Notes: a model not told the origin generated them from the letters alone. Positions 34,367 through 43,214 are shown, counted from the stretch's first letter. The stretch: DNA of 64,000 nt from JBCBDX01 sp038529265 (GCA_038529265.1 JBCBDX010000009.1:62001-126000), one strand, 5' to 3'. Numbers and translations are program-made.

Positions 34367-35590
34367 TTAGCCTTTTCTGCGCCGCGCCGCCAATGTGCGA
34401 AGGCGCAACGCATTGAGTTTGATGAAGCCGGCTGCGTCCTTTTGGTCATAGGCACCGTGATCATCCTCAAAGGTAACAAGGTCTTCTGAATACAGCGATT
34501 TGTCGGACTTGCGGCCTGTAACCATGATGTTGCCTTTATAGAGCTTGATGCGCACGGTGCCTTCGACGTCTTTTTGGCTGAGATCGATGGCCGCTTGCAG
34601 CATCTCGCGTTCTGGTGAAAACCAGAAGCCGTTGTAGATCAGTTCTGCATAACGTGGCATCAGTTCATCTTTGAGATGCATGGCACCACGGTCCAGCGTA
34701 ATTGATTCCATGGCACGGTGTGCTTGCAAGAGGATGGTGCCCCCCGGAGTTTCGTAAACGCCGCGGGATTTCATGCCGACAAAGCGGTTCTCCACGAGAT
34801 CGATCCGGCCAATGCCATTGTCGCGACCCAGATCATTAAGGGCGGCAAAAAGCGTTGCCGGGCTCATGGCGGTTCCGTTCAAGGCGATCGGGTCGCCATT
34901 TTTGAACTCAAGCTCAATTTCCGTGGCTTCATCTGGCGCTTCCATCGGAGACACCGAGCGCATGTGTACATATTCCGGGGCTTCGACCCAAGGGTCTTCC
35001 AACACTTTGCCCTCCGATGATGAGTGCAGCATGTTTGCGTCGACGGAGAATGGCGCTTCGCCGTGCTTGTCTTTGGGCACTGGGATTTGATGCAGCTGGG
35101 CGAAATCAATCAAGTCGGTCCGCGACTTGAACTGCCAGTCACGCCAAGGCGCGATGACCTTAATGTCGGGGTTGAGCGCGTAGGCCGACAGTTCAAAACG
35201 GACCTGATCGTTACCCTTACCGGTTGCGCCGTGCGCAATGGCGTCTGCACCGGTTTCTTCTGCGATTTCAACTAATCGTTTTGAGATCAATGGGCGGGCA
35301 ATCGACGTTCCCAGCAGGTAGATACCTTCATAGACTGCATTGGCGCGGAACATCGGAAATACGAAATCCGATATGAATTCCTCACGCAAATCATCGATGT
35401 AGATTTCCTTGATTCCAAGCATTTCCGCTTTTTGGCGCGCAGGTTCCAACTCTTCGCCTTGGCCGAGGTCGGCTGTGAATGTAACGACCTCTGCGTCGAG
35501 CTCTGTTTGCAGCCATTTGAGAATGATCGATGTGTCTAGGCCGCCCGAATAGGCCAGCACCACTTTTTTGATGTCGGTGGGGAGGGTCAT
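34367..35590 (-). CDS. argG: Argininosuccinate synthase
   Basis: 407 residues from ATG 35590 (MTLPTDIKKVVLAYSGGLDT). The PP-loop SGGLDTS binds ATP; VVTFTADLGQGEELEPARQK, YLLGTSIARPLISKRLVEIA, AIAHGATGKGNDQVRFEL and GRIDLVENRFVGMKSRGVYE follow in canonical order. It condenses citrulline and aspartate to argininosuccinate in arginine synthesis. A frame extending further upstream overlaps the PAP2 gene and is not coding. It lies 65 bases after PAP2 on the same strand. Confidence 0.96.
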   Translation of the reverse strand: MTLPTDIKKVVLAYSGGLDTSIILKWLQTELDAEVVTFTADLGQGEELEPARQKAEMLGIKEIYIDDLREEFISDFVFPMFRANAVYEGIYLLGTSIARPLISKRLVEIAEETGADAIAHGATGKGNDQVRFELSAYALNPDIKVIAPWRDWQFKSRTDLIDFAQLHQIPVPKDKHGEAPFSVDANMLHSSSEGKVLEDPWVEAPEYVHMRSVSPMEAPDEATEIELEFKNGDPIALNGTAMSPATLFAALNDLGRDNGIGRIDLVENRFVGMKSRGVYETPGGTILLQAHRAMESITLDRGAMHLKDELMPRYAELIYNGFWFSPEREMLQAAIDLSQKDVEGTVRIKLYKGNIMVTGRKSDKSLYSEDLVTFEDDHGAYDQKDAAGFIKLNALRLRTLAARRRKG

Positions 35591-35655
35591 GAATTTGTCC
35601 GGAAAAGGCGTGTTGAAGTTGGGCGCAACATATTGGCTTTGCGCGTGGGCGCAAG

Positions 35656-36411
35656 TCAGGCTTTTGAAGCCAAGCGGGTCATCGTCGTAAAAACCAGCGC
35701 AAAGACGGCAATTGAACCCCAATATCCCAAAAACGCATCTGACGTGTAATGGGCACCGAAACCGATCCGTAGTCCCGCCATGAAGATAGAGGCCGGTATT
35801 AGAATCATGGCCGCAAGCGGGCGCAATGCAGGTGGAAAAATGAAAACGAGTAATGCCAACCATCCAGCCGATGCAGCTTCGCCGGAGACAAAGGAGCAGT
35901 TGGCAGCACAATGTTCGCTGATCCGTCCAGCTTCAATGAAGGGTGATGTTCCTCCGAACGGTTCAGATTGCCATGGGCGGGGGCGACCCCAGAAGGCTTT
36001 GAGAACGCCGTTGACGATCAAAAGTGGCCAGATAATCAATGTTGTTGTGAGCGCTGCCTTCTGCCTGAAACCAGTATCCTTCCATCGAAGACCAATCCAC
36101 CAATCCGCGATGAACCACAGCAAGACTGCGATACCAAGCCATGTTGGCAGTGTCTGCAGAATCTGTCGGATAGTCCTCAAAACAGGCTCTTCTGCCAGAG
36201 AAAAACCCCGGCAAAACGTTGAACTGTCGCGGGTTTGGGCGCATCTTTCAGCATCGAAAAACAGTGCGGAAATCTGCAAATCCCAGTGTGCATTGGTGAT
36301 AAACAATGCGAGCGCCAAAAACCACATCCCGATGGATGACAACGCAAGAAGCGGGTTGCTGAATGCTTGCATGGTCTTATTAATGAGCCGCGGGCTTTGA
36401 TGGTTGTTCAT
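35656..36411 (-). CDS. PAP2 family membrane phosphatase
   Basis: 251 residues from ATG 36411. About six membrane helices. The three phosphatase motifs are KAFWGRPRPWQS, CSFVSGEAASAGW and GLRIGFGAHYTSDAFLGY. The middle motif has SGE where the consensus is PSGH, as in some alphaproteobacterial lipid phosphatases (for example those related to LpxE). It should remove a phosphate from a lipid head group or lipid carrier on the periplasmic face; the substrate is not determinable. It is divergent from the LysE gene with 48 bases between the starts. Confidence 0.85.
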   Translation of the reverse strand: MNNHQSPRLINKTMQAFSNPLLALSSIGMWFLALALFITNAHWDLQISALFFDAERCAQTRDSSTFCRGFSLAEEPVLRTIRQILQTLPTWLGIAVLLWFIADWWIGLRWKDTGFRQKAALTTTLIIWPLLIVNGVLKAFWGRPRPWQSEPFGGTSPFIEAGRISEHCAANCSFVSGEAASAGWLALLVFIFPPALRPLAAMILIPASIFMAGLRIGFGAHYTSDAFLGYWGSIAVFALVFTTMTRLASKA

Positions 36412-36459
36412 AAAGACCTGTTGCACGCACTTTGGCCTCTCAGCAAGGAAGAGAGATAA

Positions 36460-37104
36460 ATGTTAGAGTATATTCCCTCGACTGCGGTTCTGATCCAATT
36501 TGCGCTGGCAGCTGTTGTGTTAGCGATAACGCCCGGGCCTGACATGGCGCTTTATGTTGGACGCGCTGTGACCCATTCACGTGCGGTTGGTCTTGCCTGC
36601 TTTGCCGGTGCCGTTACCGGAATACTGGTTCACACCATGCTTGTAGCGCTTGGACTTTCCGCGCTGCTGGTTGCCGCGCCAACCGCCTTTTTGACGCTGA
36701 AGATTGTCGGCGCTGTGTATCTGGTTTGGCTTGCCTATCAGGCGATCCGTCATGGTTCTTCACTCACCATCAAGGGTGAGAAGAAGGAAGCCGGTTCATT
36801 ATGGGGACACTATCTGACGGGCATTGGCATCAATATTTTGAACCCCAAAGTGGCGCTCTTTTTTATGACGTTTTTGCCGCAATTTGTGTCAGCCACTGAT
36901 CCCCAAGCGCCTGGGAAACTGATTTTTCTTGGTTTGTTTTTCCTCGCGGTCGCCATTCCAACCATCTTGCCAATGATTTTCGCTGCGAACGCTTTCAGTC
37001 AGGCCTTGACCAAGAGACCGCGCGTTACACGTGCGCTGGACTGGTTGTTTGCTGGGGTTTTTGGCGCTTTTGCGCTCAAGATTCTGACTGCGCGGGCCAG
37101 TTAA
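36460..37104 (+). CDS. LysE family translocator
   Basis: 214 residues, six predicted helices. ITPGPDMALYVGRAVTHSRA near residue 25 is the LysE signature; VGAVYLVWLAYQAIRHGSS and GIGINILNPKVALFFMTFLP follow. Members export basic or neutral amino acids such as lysine, arginine, threonine or homoserine. A Shine-Dalgarno AAGGAAGAGAG precedes the ATG. The last 29 bases overlap the end of the convergent small membrane protein gene. Confidence 0.9.
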   Translation: MLEYIPSTAVLIQFALAAVVLAITPGPDMALYVGRAVTHSRAVGLACFAGAVTGILVHTMLVALGLSALLVAAPTAFLTLKIVGAVYLVWLAYQAIRHGSSLTIKGEKKEAGSLWGHYLTGIGINILNPKVALFFMTFLPQFVSATDPQAPGKLIFLGLFFLAVAIPTILPMIFAANAFSQALTKRPRVTRALDWLFAGVFGAFALKILTARAS

Positions 37105-37507
37105 TAAAGCGTTGGTGAAACCTTGCGTAGGCAAAGCCACCTGCTGCGCCTCCAAAGAATACATACCACATATTTGGCATTCCCGTTAAACCGCTAAACA
37201 GCGCTAGCGCCAAGCCGGCCGTCAGAACGCCGCAGATGCAAAAATATGTCGTGGACCTTTGCTCGAAGTAGCAAGCGCCAACAAGGGTGAGAGTAAAGCC
37301 TGGCCATGCAAAGGCGCCCGTCAGGAAAATGGCGGTAATTGCAATCATCAATAGTTCGTTGCCAGCCGGACCAGGGCCGTTGCTTGTTGCGACAACAGCG
37401 AGCAGCAATATGAAAACGGTTGTCAAAGCCGCCACAAGTACTGCTAACACATAGCCGACTAATATATAGCCGATAAACCAGGCTGCCTTTTTAAGGCGCT
37501 CAGTCAC
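37076..37507 (-). CDS. Hypothetical small membrane protein
   Basis: 143 residues from GTG 37507, overlapping the rlmN stop; a TTG twelve bases earlier is possible. Four hydrophobic segments, beginning AAWFIGYILVGYVLAVLVAA and ending near MWYVFFGGAAGGFAYARFHQ. I recognise no family. Overlap with rlmN upstream on the same strand suggests translational coupling. The C-terminal codons overlap lysE on the other strand, and as both frames look intact the overlap is probably real. Confidence 0.6.
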   Translation of the reverse strand: MTERLKKAAWFIGYILVGYVLAVLVAALTTVFILLLAVVATSNGPGPAGNELLMIAITAIFLTGAFAWPGFTLTLVGACYFEQRSTTYFCICGVLTAGLALALFSGLTGMPNMWYVFFGGAAGGFAYARFHQRFINWPAQSES

Positions 37508-38720
37508 CGTGCCCTGCAATCATCATGGCTTCATAGGCCAAGCGCTCGGTCTTCTTCATGCGTTCGGATGCGGATTTGAGTTGACCACAAGCGGCCAGAA
37601 TATCCTCACCGCGGGGCGTGCGGATCGGTGAAGCATAGCCATTAGCATTGATGAAATCGGCAAATTTTTCGATTTGCTCCCAGTCGGAGCATTCGTAGTC
37701 AGACCCGGGCCATTTGTTGAAGGGGATCAAATTGATCTTCGCGGGAATGCCCTTGAGCAAACGCACCAGTTCTTTTGCGTCGTGTAGCGAGTCGTTGACG
37801 CCTTTGAGCATGACATATTCAAATGTAATGCGCCTTGCGTTGGAAAGTCCTGGATAATTGCGGCAAGCGTCCAGCAGTTCTTCAAGCGGGTATTTCTTGT
37901 TTATCGGCACGAGGATGTCCCGCAGATCGTCCGTTACCGCGTGGAGTGAAATGGCAAGCATGGCGCCAGTATCTTCGCCAATGCGGGCGATATTGGGGAC
38001 AACGCCGGAAGTTGACAGCGTTATCCGTCTTTTGGACAGGCTCAATCCCTCTCCATCTGAGAAAACAAGCATGGCATCGCGCACATTGTCATAATTGTAG
38101 AGCGGCTCGCCCATTCCCATCATGACGATATTGGATACTTTTCTGCCGTCTAAAGGAACGACCGCCCCCATCGGCGTGTCCGCGTCGGGAAAGTCACCGA
38201 GACGTTTTCGGGCCAAAATCACCTGCGCGACGATTTCGCCTGCGGTGAGGTTGCGAACGAGTTTTTGAGTGCCGGTGTGGCAGAAGGTGCAAGTCAGCGT
38301 GCAGCCGACTTGTGACGAAACGCAAAGCGTGCCGCGGCCTTCCTCCGGGATGTATACGGTTTCGACCTCCACAGGTGCGCCCGCACCGCGTGAGGGAAAG
38401 CGCAGTAGCCACTTGCGTGTGCCGTCAGCGGAGATCTGCTCCTCAACGATTTCGGGTTTTTCGATGACGAAATGACCGGCCAGCTTGGCGCGCAGGTCCT
38501 TTGAGACATTGGTCATCGCATCGAAGGCATCGACACCGCGAATGTACAGCCAATGCCACAGCTGTTGGACGCGCATCCGGATTTGTTTTTCGGCAACACC
38601 AATGCTGCGCAATGCATCTGCAAGACCCTTGCGTGTTAAGCCCGTCAGGCTCGGCTTGTATGCCGCTACCGGTGACGTTGGGCGCTGATTTGGTTCAGAT
38701 AAGTCGAGTGAAACAGCCAT
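37500..38720 (-). CDS. rlmN: 23S rRNA (adenine-2503-C2)/tRNA methyltransferase RlmN
   Basis: 406 residues. The radical-SAM cluster motif is CTLTCTFCHTG (CxxxCxxC); ETVYIPEEGRGTLCVSSQVG precedes it and VSNIVMMGMGEPLYNYDNV, KRRITLSTSGVVPNIARIGE and LIPFNKWPGSDYECSD follow. The catalytic cysteine pair is in SQVGC and near the C-terminal GEDILAACGQL. It methylates C2 of A2503 in 23S rRNA and A37 in some tRNAs. RlmN normally resides in the cytoplasm and the length suits an alphaproteobacterial member. Confidence 0.95.
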   Translation of the reverse strand: MAVSLDLSEPNQRPTSPVAAYKPSLTGLTRKGLADALRSIGVAEKQIRMRVQQLWHWLYIRGVDAFDAMTNVSKDLRAKLAGHFVIEKPEIVEEQISADGTRKWLLRFPSRGAGAPVEVETVYIPEEGRGTLCVSSQVGCTLTCTFCHTGTQKLVRNLTAGEIVAQVILARKRLGDFPDADTPMGAVVPLDGRKVSNIVMMGMGEPLYNYDNVRDAMLVFSDGEGLSLSKRRITLSTSGVVPNIARIGEDTGAMLAISLHAVTDDLRDILVPINKKYPLEELLDACRNYPGLSNARRITFEYVMLKGVNDSLHDAKELVRLLKGIPAKINLIPFNKWPGSDYECSDWEQIEKFADFINANGYASPIRTPRGEDILAACGQLKSASERMKKTERLAYEAMMIAGHGD

Positions 38721-38772
38721 ACAGCCTGATCCGGTTTGCTTTGCGCATCGCTATAGCGCTTAAGAGCCACAA

Positions 38773-38799
38773 CAAAAAGGCCGCGCAGGAGGCGCGACC
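38773..38799 (-). terminator. Rho-independent terminator of ialB-like gene
   Basis: On the minus strand GGTCGCGC (38799-38792) pairs with GCGCGGCC (38786-38779) around a 5-base loop, with one G-T pair, followed by TTTTTG. It begins 25 bases after the ialB-like stop codon. Confidence 0.85.
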
Positions 38800-38824
38800 C
38801 GCAATGCCGATGATTTGCGACTGG

Positions 38825-39337
38825 TCAGTTACAGCTTTGAATGGCGTCCAAAGCAGCCGTGACACCAGAAAGCGAATATTCGTATGTTGTATTGGTACCG
38901 CGTCTCGACGTTGCTTTTACAACCATTTGGCTGCCCGATTTCATTGCAGCGACCAATGCGGGGTCTTGGGCTGCGTTTTCAGTCCAAGCGCTGTTGTCTT
39001 TCACGAAGAAGCTGAAGTCCGTGCCATCGACGTTGACAGTAACTTTCGAGCCTTCGCGCAGCGTATATCCAGCGATGAACTGTGGTTCGTAGGTGACGTT
39101 TTGATTGCCACGTTGTGTGATGACGAAGAAATTGTCGCCATGGTTCACGTTGGCAGGCTGCTTGGTTTGGGGAATCGACAGCGCATAACAGACCTTGCCG
39201 GTTGGCGAATCATAGCTGATGGCGCCCCAATCGCGGAACTGACCGATGGGCTGCTGAGATTGGGCGAGCGCCTGCGTCGACAAGCCTGCTACCATCGCCA
39301 AAACACAAGCTGATAGGGCGGATAGACGTAGTTCCAT
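38825..39337 (-). CDS. Invasion-associated locus B (IalB) family protein
   Basis: 170 residues from ATG 39337. A signal peptide (LSACVLAMVAGLSTQALA-Q) predicts a periplasmic protein. The IalB blocks are IGQFRDWGAISYDSPTGKVC, YALSIPQTKQPAN, DNFFVITQRGNQNVTYEPQF and EGSKVTVNVDGTDFSFFVKD. IalB is named from Bartonella erythrocyte invasion but is widespread in free-living alphaproteobacteria, where the role is unclear. Two cysteines (KVCYAL and the C-terminal SCN) probably pair. Divergent from an ECF sigma factor. Confidence 0.88.
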   Translation of the reverse strand: MELRLSALSACVLAMVAGLSTQALAQSQQPIGQFRDWGAISYDSPTGKVCYALSIPQTKQPANVNHGDNFFVITQRGNQNVTYEPQFIAGYTLREGSKVTVNVDGTDFSFFVKDNSAWTENAAQDPALVAAMKSGSQMVVKATSRRGTNTTYEYSLSGVTAALDAIQSCN

Positions 39338-39655
39338 TACTGAACACCAATTTTGTCGTTTACGAGTGGATGATCTCTCATCGTGTCTTTGCTGCATATT
39401 GTTGAGACATGGTTACCAAATGTTAAATTTCTCTGCCAGCCGATGTGCCGCATAAGCATGAGTGACCAAGTGTCGCCTGATGTTTTGCATGGATTCCAGC
39501 CGCGCCAACCTTTTGAACGTTTCATATGATAAAAGAGGCAACAGTTTGACTTACCAAGCACATCTGGATGATGTTAGACGTGTGAAACGAACACCAGAAT
39601 CGTAAGGTACTGCTTTAAATCGTGATTTTGTGTTTCTGATTGGGCCGGTGAGTGC
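39338..39655. other. Non-coding gap between ialB-like and ECF sigma genes
   Basis: About 320 bases with no credible gene; a 74-codon minus-strand frame has no family-like sequence. The gap must hold divergent promoters. CGTTTCA near 39520 and TGAAACG near 39585 form a seven-base inverted repeat about 60 bases apart, too short to call an operator. No terminator or RNA gene is evident. Confidence 0.4.
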
Positions 39656-40234
39656 ATGAGTAGAGAGCAACATCAGCATTTTGCGACTCTCGCCTTGGCC
39701 ATTGCCAATGATCGAGATCAGACGGCATTTGCTGAACTGTTTGACTTTTTTGCGCCGCGTTTAAAAACCTATTTGCGTCGTTTGGGCCTTGGCGATTCTG
39801 AGGCTGAGGATTTGGCGCAGGACGTGCTCATCGTTCTTTGGCATAAGGCTCATCTTTTTGATCCGTCCAAATCGTCGCTTTCAACCTGGTTGTTCCGGGT
39901 CGCGCGAAACCGGCGCATTGATGCGCTGCGGCGTGACAAGTCCGGACTGCTGGATCCAGATGAACCCATGTTGCGACCGTCAGAAGAAACACCAGCCGAT
40001 GCGCTCATGGATGCTGAACGCCGAGATGAACGGGTTCGCGAAGCGATGCAGGAATTGCCCGAAGAACAGATTGAGTTGGTCAGATTGGCCTTTTTCTACG
40101 GTCAATCACACAGCCAGATTGCGGATTCGACCGGTCTGCCACTTGGCACAGTCAAATCACGGATCAGGCTTGCCTTTGGACGGCTGCGCCGCAAACTCGA
40201 GGCCGACGACCTCGTTGATACTGACTTCGCCTAA
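39656..40234 (+). CDS. ECF-type RNA polymerase sigma factor
   Basis: 192 residues. Region 2 (about 25-95) contains LFDFFAPRLKTYLRRLGLGD, EDLAQDVLIVLWHKAHLFDP and STWLFRVARNRRIDALRR (-10 recognition). Region 4 (about 120-180) has MQELPEEQIELVRLAFFYGQ and HSQIADSTGLPLGTVKSRIR (helix-turn-helix for -35). There is no anti-sigma factor gene beside it: downstream is a convergent YkvA gene, upstream the divergent ialB-like gene. The ECF group cannot be named without comparison. Confidence 0.9.
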   Translation: MSREQHQHFATLALAIANDRDQTAFAELFDFFAPRLKTYLRRLGLGDSEAEDLAQDVLIVLWHKAHLFDPSKSSLSTWLFRVARNRRIDALRRDKSGLLDPDEPMLRPSEETPADALMDAERRDERVREAMQELPEEQIELVRLAFFYGQSHSQIADSTGLPLGTVKSRIRLAFGRLRRKLEADDLVDTDFA

Positions 40235-40236
40235 GT

Positions 40237-40632
40237 TCAGCTTTGGTCCGTTTCCAGTTCAGCTGTCTTCCATTCATCGAGCGTGTTTTTGGCAGCTGCT
40301 CGGTGCGCTTTTTTAATGCTGCCATGCACGGCGGCAAATGCTGCCGTCAGAACTGCGATGTCGTCCGTGAAACCGAAACCGACGATAAAGTCCGGAAGTG
40401 AGTCGAGCGGCAAAATGAAATAGGCCAGTGCTGCAAAGAGAACACCGCGCACGCGCGTTGGTGTTTCAGGATCCATGGCGCAGTAATAAGCGGACAAAAT
40501 ATCGCTCGCGAATGGCAAGTTACTCGCCACTCGTTTGAACTTGGGCCAGAAACTATCCCGAACTCGCTGTTCATTTGCGAAGCTAGAATCGTCGTCCGGT
40601 TGAAGAATCTCACCGATTTTTACGTCGTCCAT
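40237..40632 (-). CDS. YkvA/DUF1232 family protein
   Basis: 131 residues from ATG 40632, which has GGGAG at proper spacing (ATG 40638 lies too close to it). The DUF1232 core is TPTRVRGVLFAALAYFILPL then DSLPDFIVGFGFTDDIAVLT, a helical hairpin with the conserved PxDxxPD motif. Function is unknown; the family probably associates with membranes. It converges on the ECF sigma gene with a two-base gap and follows the pterin dehydratase on the same strand. Confidence 0.87.
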   Translation of the reverse strand: MDDVKIGEILQPDDDSSFANEQRVRDSFWPKFKRVASNLPFASDILSAYYCAMDPETPTRVRGVLFAALAYFILPLDSLPDFIVGFGFTDDIAVLTAAFAAVHGSIKKAHRAAAKNTLDEWKTAELETDQS

Positions 40633-40674
40633 TGGCATCTCCCTTGAAGGAATTGGCCATCAAAGTTCTGAGAT

Positions 40675-40968
40675 TCAAGATGCGGCTTCGTTGAGCGCTT
40701 TGGCAAGTGAAAGGTCCAGCTCGGTGATACCACCTGAATCATGGGTTGTTAGCTTCACATCGACACGGTTGTAAACGTTGAACCATTCAGGGTGATGGTC
40801 AAGCTTCTCGGCGCAAAGGGCACCATGGGTCATGAATGCAAAAGCTTCTTTGAAACTGCCGAACTTGAAGCTCTTTTCGATGGCCTTGTTATCATCAATC
40901 AACGTCCAGCCTTCTAGTCCCAACAATGCATCTGCCAATGCATTGTCGCTCAATATCGGTTTTGACAT
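40675..40968 (-). CDS. phhB: 4a-hydroxytetrahydrobiopterin dehydratase (PCD)
   Basis: 97 residues from ATG 40968. Motifs: GWTLIDDNKAIEKSFKFGSF, then AEKLDHHPEWFNVYNRVDVK with the catalytic [E/D]KxxHHP block, and LTTHDSGGITELDLSLAKAL. It dehydrates 4a-hydroxytetrahydropterin in the recycling of pterin cofactor used by phenylalanine hydroxylase. No phenylalanine hydroxylase gene is in the window. It is followed by YkvA on the same strand. Confidence 0.93.
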   Translation of the reverse strand: MSKPILSDNALADALLGLEGWTLIDDNKAIEKSFKFGSFKEAFAFMTHGALCAEKLDHHPEWFNVYNRVDVKLTTHDSGGITELDLSLAKALNEAAS

Positions 40969-41045
40969 GGACGCTCCTTTCATTCAGCCCTTTCCCAACT
41001 AGGGCCGAAATCGATCAATCCAAATCGAACGCCTTTTTTAACCGC

Positions 41046-41645
41046 TTACCAGCGAACTTGTCGTGCTGCGGCGGTTGGGCTTGGAACCCGGTTGGCTAAC
41101 GGTAGGGAGAGGTTCCCCAATTCATAGCTTTCCTCAATGATATAGGGGCCACCACCGATGGATTCGCGCGATGACATGATGACGAAGCGCTCGATCTTGA
41201 ACGGTGCCACATAAAAGCCGCCGCGCATGGAAAGATAATTTGCGACAGTCTCCGGCGATGACTTGCGCAGCCGAGCAACTGTGACATGTGGCGTGAATTT
41301 GCGCGGATCAGGCGCCAAGCCAATACGCTGGCATTTGCGTGCAATTTCGGCCTGCAGCTCAAACAAGTCCGGCGATGCGGTTGGTTGCGCAAAAATTGAG
41401 TGGGGCTTCTTGCCGCCAAAAGCGCCTAGTCCGGCAAGCCCGATTTCAAAGCTCGGGCGTTGAATGGTGCTTAGTGAATTGAGGATTTCATCGGCTACAT
41501 GGTGCTCCACATCGCCCATAAAACGTAGTGTGAGATGGTAGTTTTCCTGGTCAATCCAGCGTGCACCTGGCAGGCCGCCCTTCAACATGGACAACATCAT
41601 GGCGGCATGGTGTGGGATTTCGATTGCGGCGAATAACCTGGGCAT
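41046..41645 (-). CDS. thpR: RNA 2',3'-cyclic phosphodiesterase
   Basis: 199 residues. The two HxTx motifs of the 2H family are HLTLRF (near 37) and HVTVARLRK (near 118), the catalytic histidines. GARWIDQENYHLTLRFMGDV and IGLAPDPRKFTPHVTVARLR are the ligase-like (LigT/ThpR) blocks. It opens 2',3'-cyclic phosphate ends of RNA to 2'-phosphate. A C-terminal low-complexity tail is present. Length agrees with the usual 180-200. Confidence 0.9.
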   Translation of the reverse strand: MPRLFAAIEIPHHAAMMLSMLKGGLPGARWIDQENYHLTLRFMGDVEHHVADEILNSLSTIQRPSFEIGLAGLGAFGGKKPHSIFAQPTASPDLFELQAEIARKCQRIGLAPDPRKFTPHVTVARLRKSSPETVANYLSMRGGFYVAPFKIERFVIMSSRESIGGGPYIIEESYELGNLSLPLANRVPSPTAAARQVRW

Positions 41646-41809
41646 TGCAGCATCCCCTCTGCATATGCGGCCAGCTTGCCTTCACGGTGAGGGCAAATCA
41701 CTCGACCGCTGAAATAGATCGAATCATCGAAACGAGATCTTGTCCAGAACAATCGGGCAAAAAGCTTGCGCGAAAGTCACCGCCATTGTCACGGAACTGA
41801 CATGCGGTT

Positions 41810-42454
41810 TTAGCTCGGGGGGGTTTCATCCAGATAGTTGGCGACGAGCGGCAATAGTTTTTCCGCCATGACTGTCGTGCCCTTACCATTGGGATGAATG
41901 CCGTCGGCGAGCATGAGTGATGGATCCGTGATCACACCGTCGAGAAAAAACGGATACAGTGGCACGTCATGTTTTTGCGCCAGTTGCTCGTAAATAGGAT
42001 TGAAGGCGTCTGAATAGCTATCTCCCATGTTAGGCGGTGCCAGAATGCCGACCAGAATGACGTCAATGCTTCGTGTTTTAAGGCTTTCGATCATTTGATC
42101 GAGATTGGCGCTTGTTATGTCGGGTGTGATGCCGCGCAGCGCGTCATTGCCTCCAAGTTCCAGTATTACCAAATCAGTATCATCTGGAACTGACCAGTTC
42201 AGGCGTGCCAGACCACCCGATGTCGTATCGCCGGAAACGCCCGCATTTTGAACGCGAACATCATAGCCACGATCTTTAAGAGCGGCTTCCAGTTTTACGG
42301 GAAACGCATCGATGTTCGGAAGTTGATAGCCCGCCATCAGACTGTCGCCAAAGCCGACAATGTTTACGGTCTGCGCCATTAGGGGACTGATAAGCATCAG
42401 ATTGAACAAACCGAATAACGCAGCTTTGCGTAGATTGACCAATGGACCTTGCAT
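41810..42454 (-). CDS. GDSL-type arylesterase/lysophospholipase (TesA-like)
   Basis: 214 residues from ATG 42454, which has GGAG six bases before it; an in-frame ATG at 42460 touches that GGAG. A signal peptide (LFGLFNLMLISPLMA-Q) precedes the SGNH hydrolase domain: NIVGFGDSLMAGYQL (block I, catalytic Ser), GVSGDTTSGGLARL (block II), LVILELGGNDALRG (block III) and GIHPNGKGTTVMAE (Asp/His block V). It is periplasmic and hydrolyses esters or lysophospholipids. Its divergent neighbours, the YbbA/YbbP-like ABC pair, are its conserved partners in proteobacteria. Confidence 0.92.
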   Translation of the reverse strand: MQGPLVNLRKAALFGLFNLMLISPLMAQTVNIVGFGDSLMAGYQLPNIDAFPVKLEAALKDRGYDVRVQNAGVSGDTTSGGLARLNWSVPDDTDLVILELGGNDALRGITPDITSANLDQMIESLKTRSIDVILVGILAPPNMGDSYSDAFNPIYEQLAQKHDVPLYPFFLDGVITDPSLMLADGIHPNGKGTTVMAEKLLPLVANYLDETPPS

Positions 42455-42495
42455 ACCCATCTCCACTCGAATGATTGAACCGCATATAGGAAGCC

Positions 42496-43212
42496 GTGAC
42501 AGTGTCAGAACCCGCAATCAACTTAAAATCTGTCGATTTGACACTTGGTGGTGCTAGCAACCCTGTTCATGTCCTCAAATCAGTTGATCTAAACGTTGAT
42601 CGCGCTGAGACGGTGGGCATCGTTGGCCCATCAGGTTCCGGCAAAACGACCCTGTTGATGGTTCTGGCGGGTCTCGAACGGCCCGATAGCGGTGAGGTTT
42701 GGGTTGCCGGCTCGCGCCTCGATCAGAAATCGGAAGATGAAGTGGCCGCCTTTCGTGGCAAGAACATTGGTTTTGTGTTCCAGTCGTTTCACCTGATTGC
42801 CAATATGACGGCACTGGAAAATGTGGCGGTACCGCTTGAGTTGGCTGGCGAAGCCAATGCCTTTGACCGAGCACGCGAAGAGTTGGAAAATGTCGGTCTG
42901 AAGGATCGTTTGACGCATTATCCGGGGCAATTGTCGGGTGGTGAACAGCAACGTGTTGCGGTGGCACGTGCTTTGGCGCCCAATCCGCAGATACTAATTG
43001 CCGACGAGCCAACTGGTAACCTCGATACAACAACCGGTGCACAGATTTCCGATCTCATTTTCAAAAAACAACGTGAGCGTGGCATGACTTTTGTTCTCGT
43101 GACGCACGACATGTCTTTGGCAGCGCAGTGTGATCGTCAGGTGCGTGTACGTTCTGGTGAAGTCTTCGACAGTGGGCGCGTTGAACCCCAACTGAGCCAA
43201 GCGGCGGAATAA
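42496..43212 (+). CDS. ABC transporter ATP-binding protein (YbbA/LolD-like)
   Basis: 238 residues from GTG 42496 (GTG 42502 is also in frame). Walker A VGPSGSGKTTLL, signature LSGGEQQRVAVARAL, Walker B ILIADEPTGNLD and the H-loop VTHDM are complete. This is the MacB/LolD-type ATPase that powers FtsX-like permeases. The start lies only 41 bases from the divergent arylesterase start. Its stop is three bases before the permease gene, so it forms one transcription unit with it. Confidence 0.93.
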   Translation: MTVSEPAINLKSVDLTLGGASNPVHVLKSVDLNVDRAETVGIVGPSGSGKTTLLMVLAGLERPDSGEVWVAGSRLDQKSEDEVAAFRGKNIGFVFQSFHLIANMTALENVAVPLELAGEANAFDRAREELENVGLKDRLTHYPGQLSGGEQQRVAVARALAPNPQILIADEPTGNLDTTTGAQISDLIFKKQRERGMTFVLVTHDMSLAAQCDRQVRVRSGEVFDSGRVEPQLSQAAE

Positions 43213-43214
43213 TT

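Noticed and set aside
37076..37104. Overlap of lysE and the small membrane protein as evidence of a misannotated gene
   Set aside because: Both frames stay intact and hydrophobic to their ends; a 29-base tail overlap of convergent genes is common.
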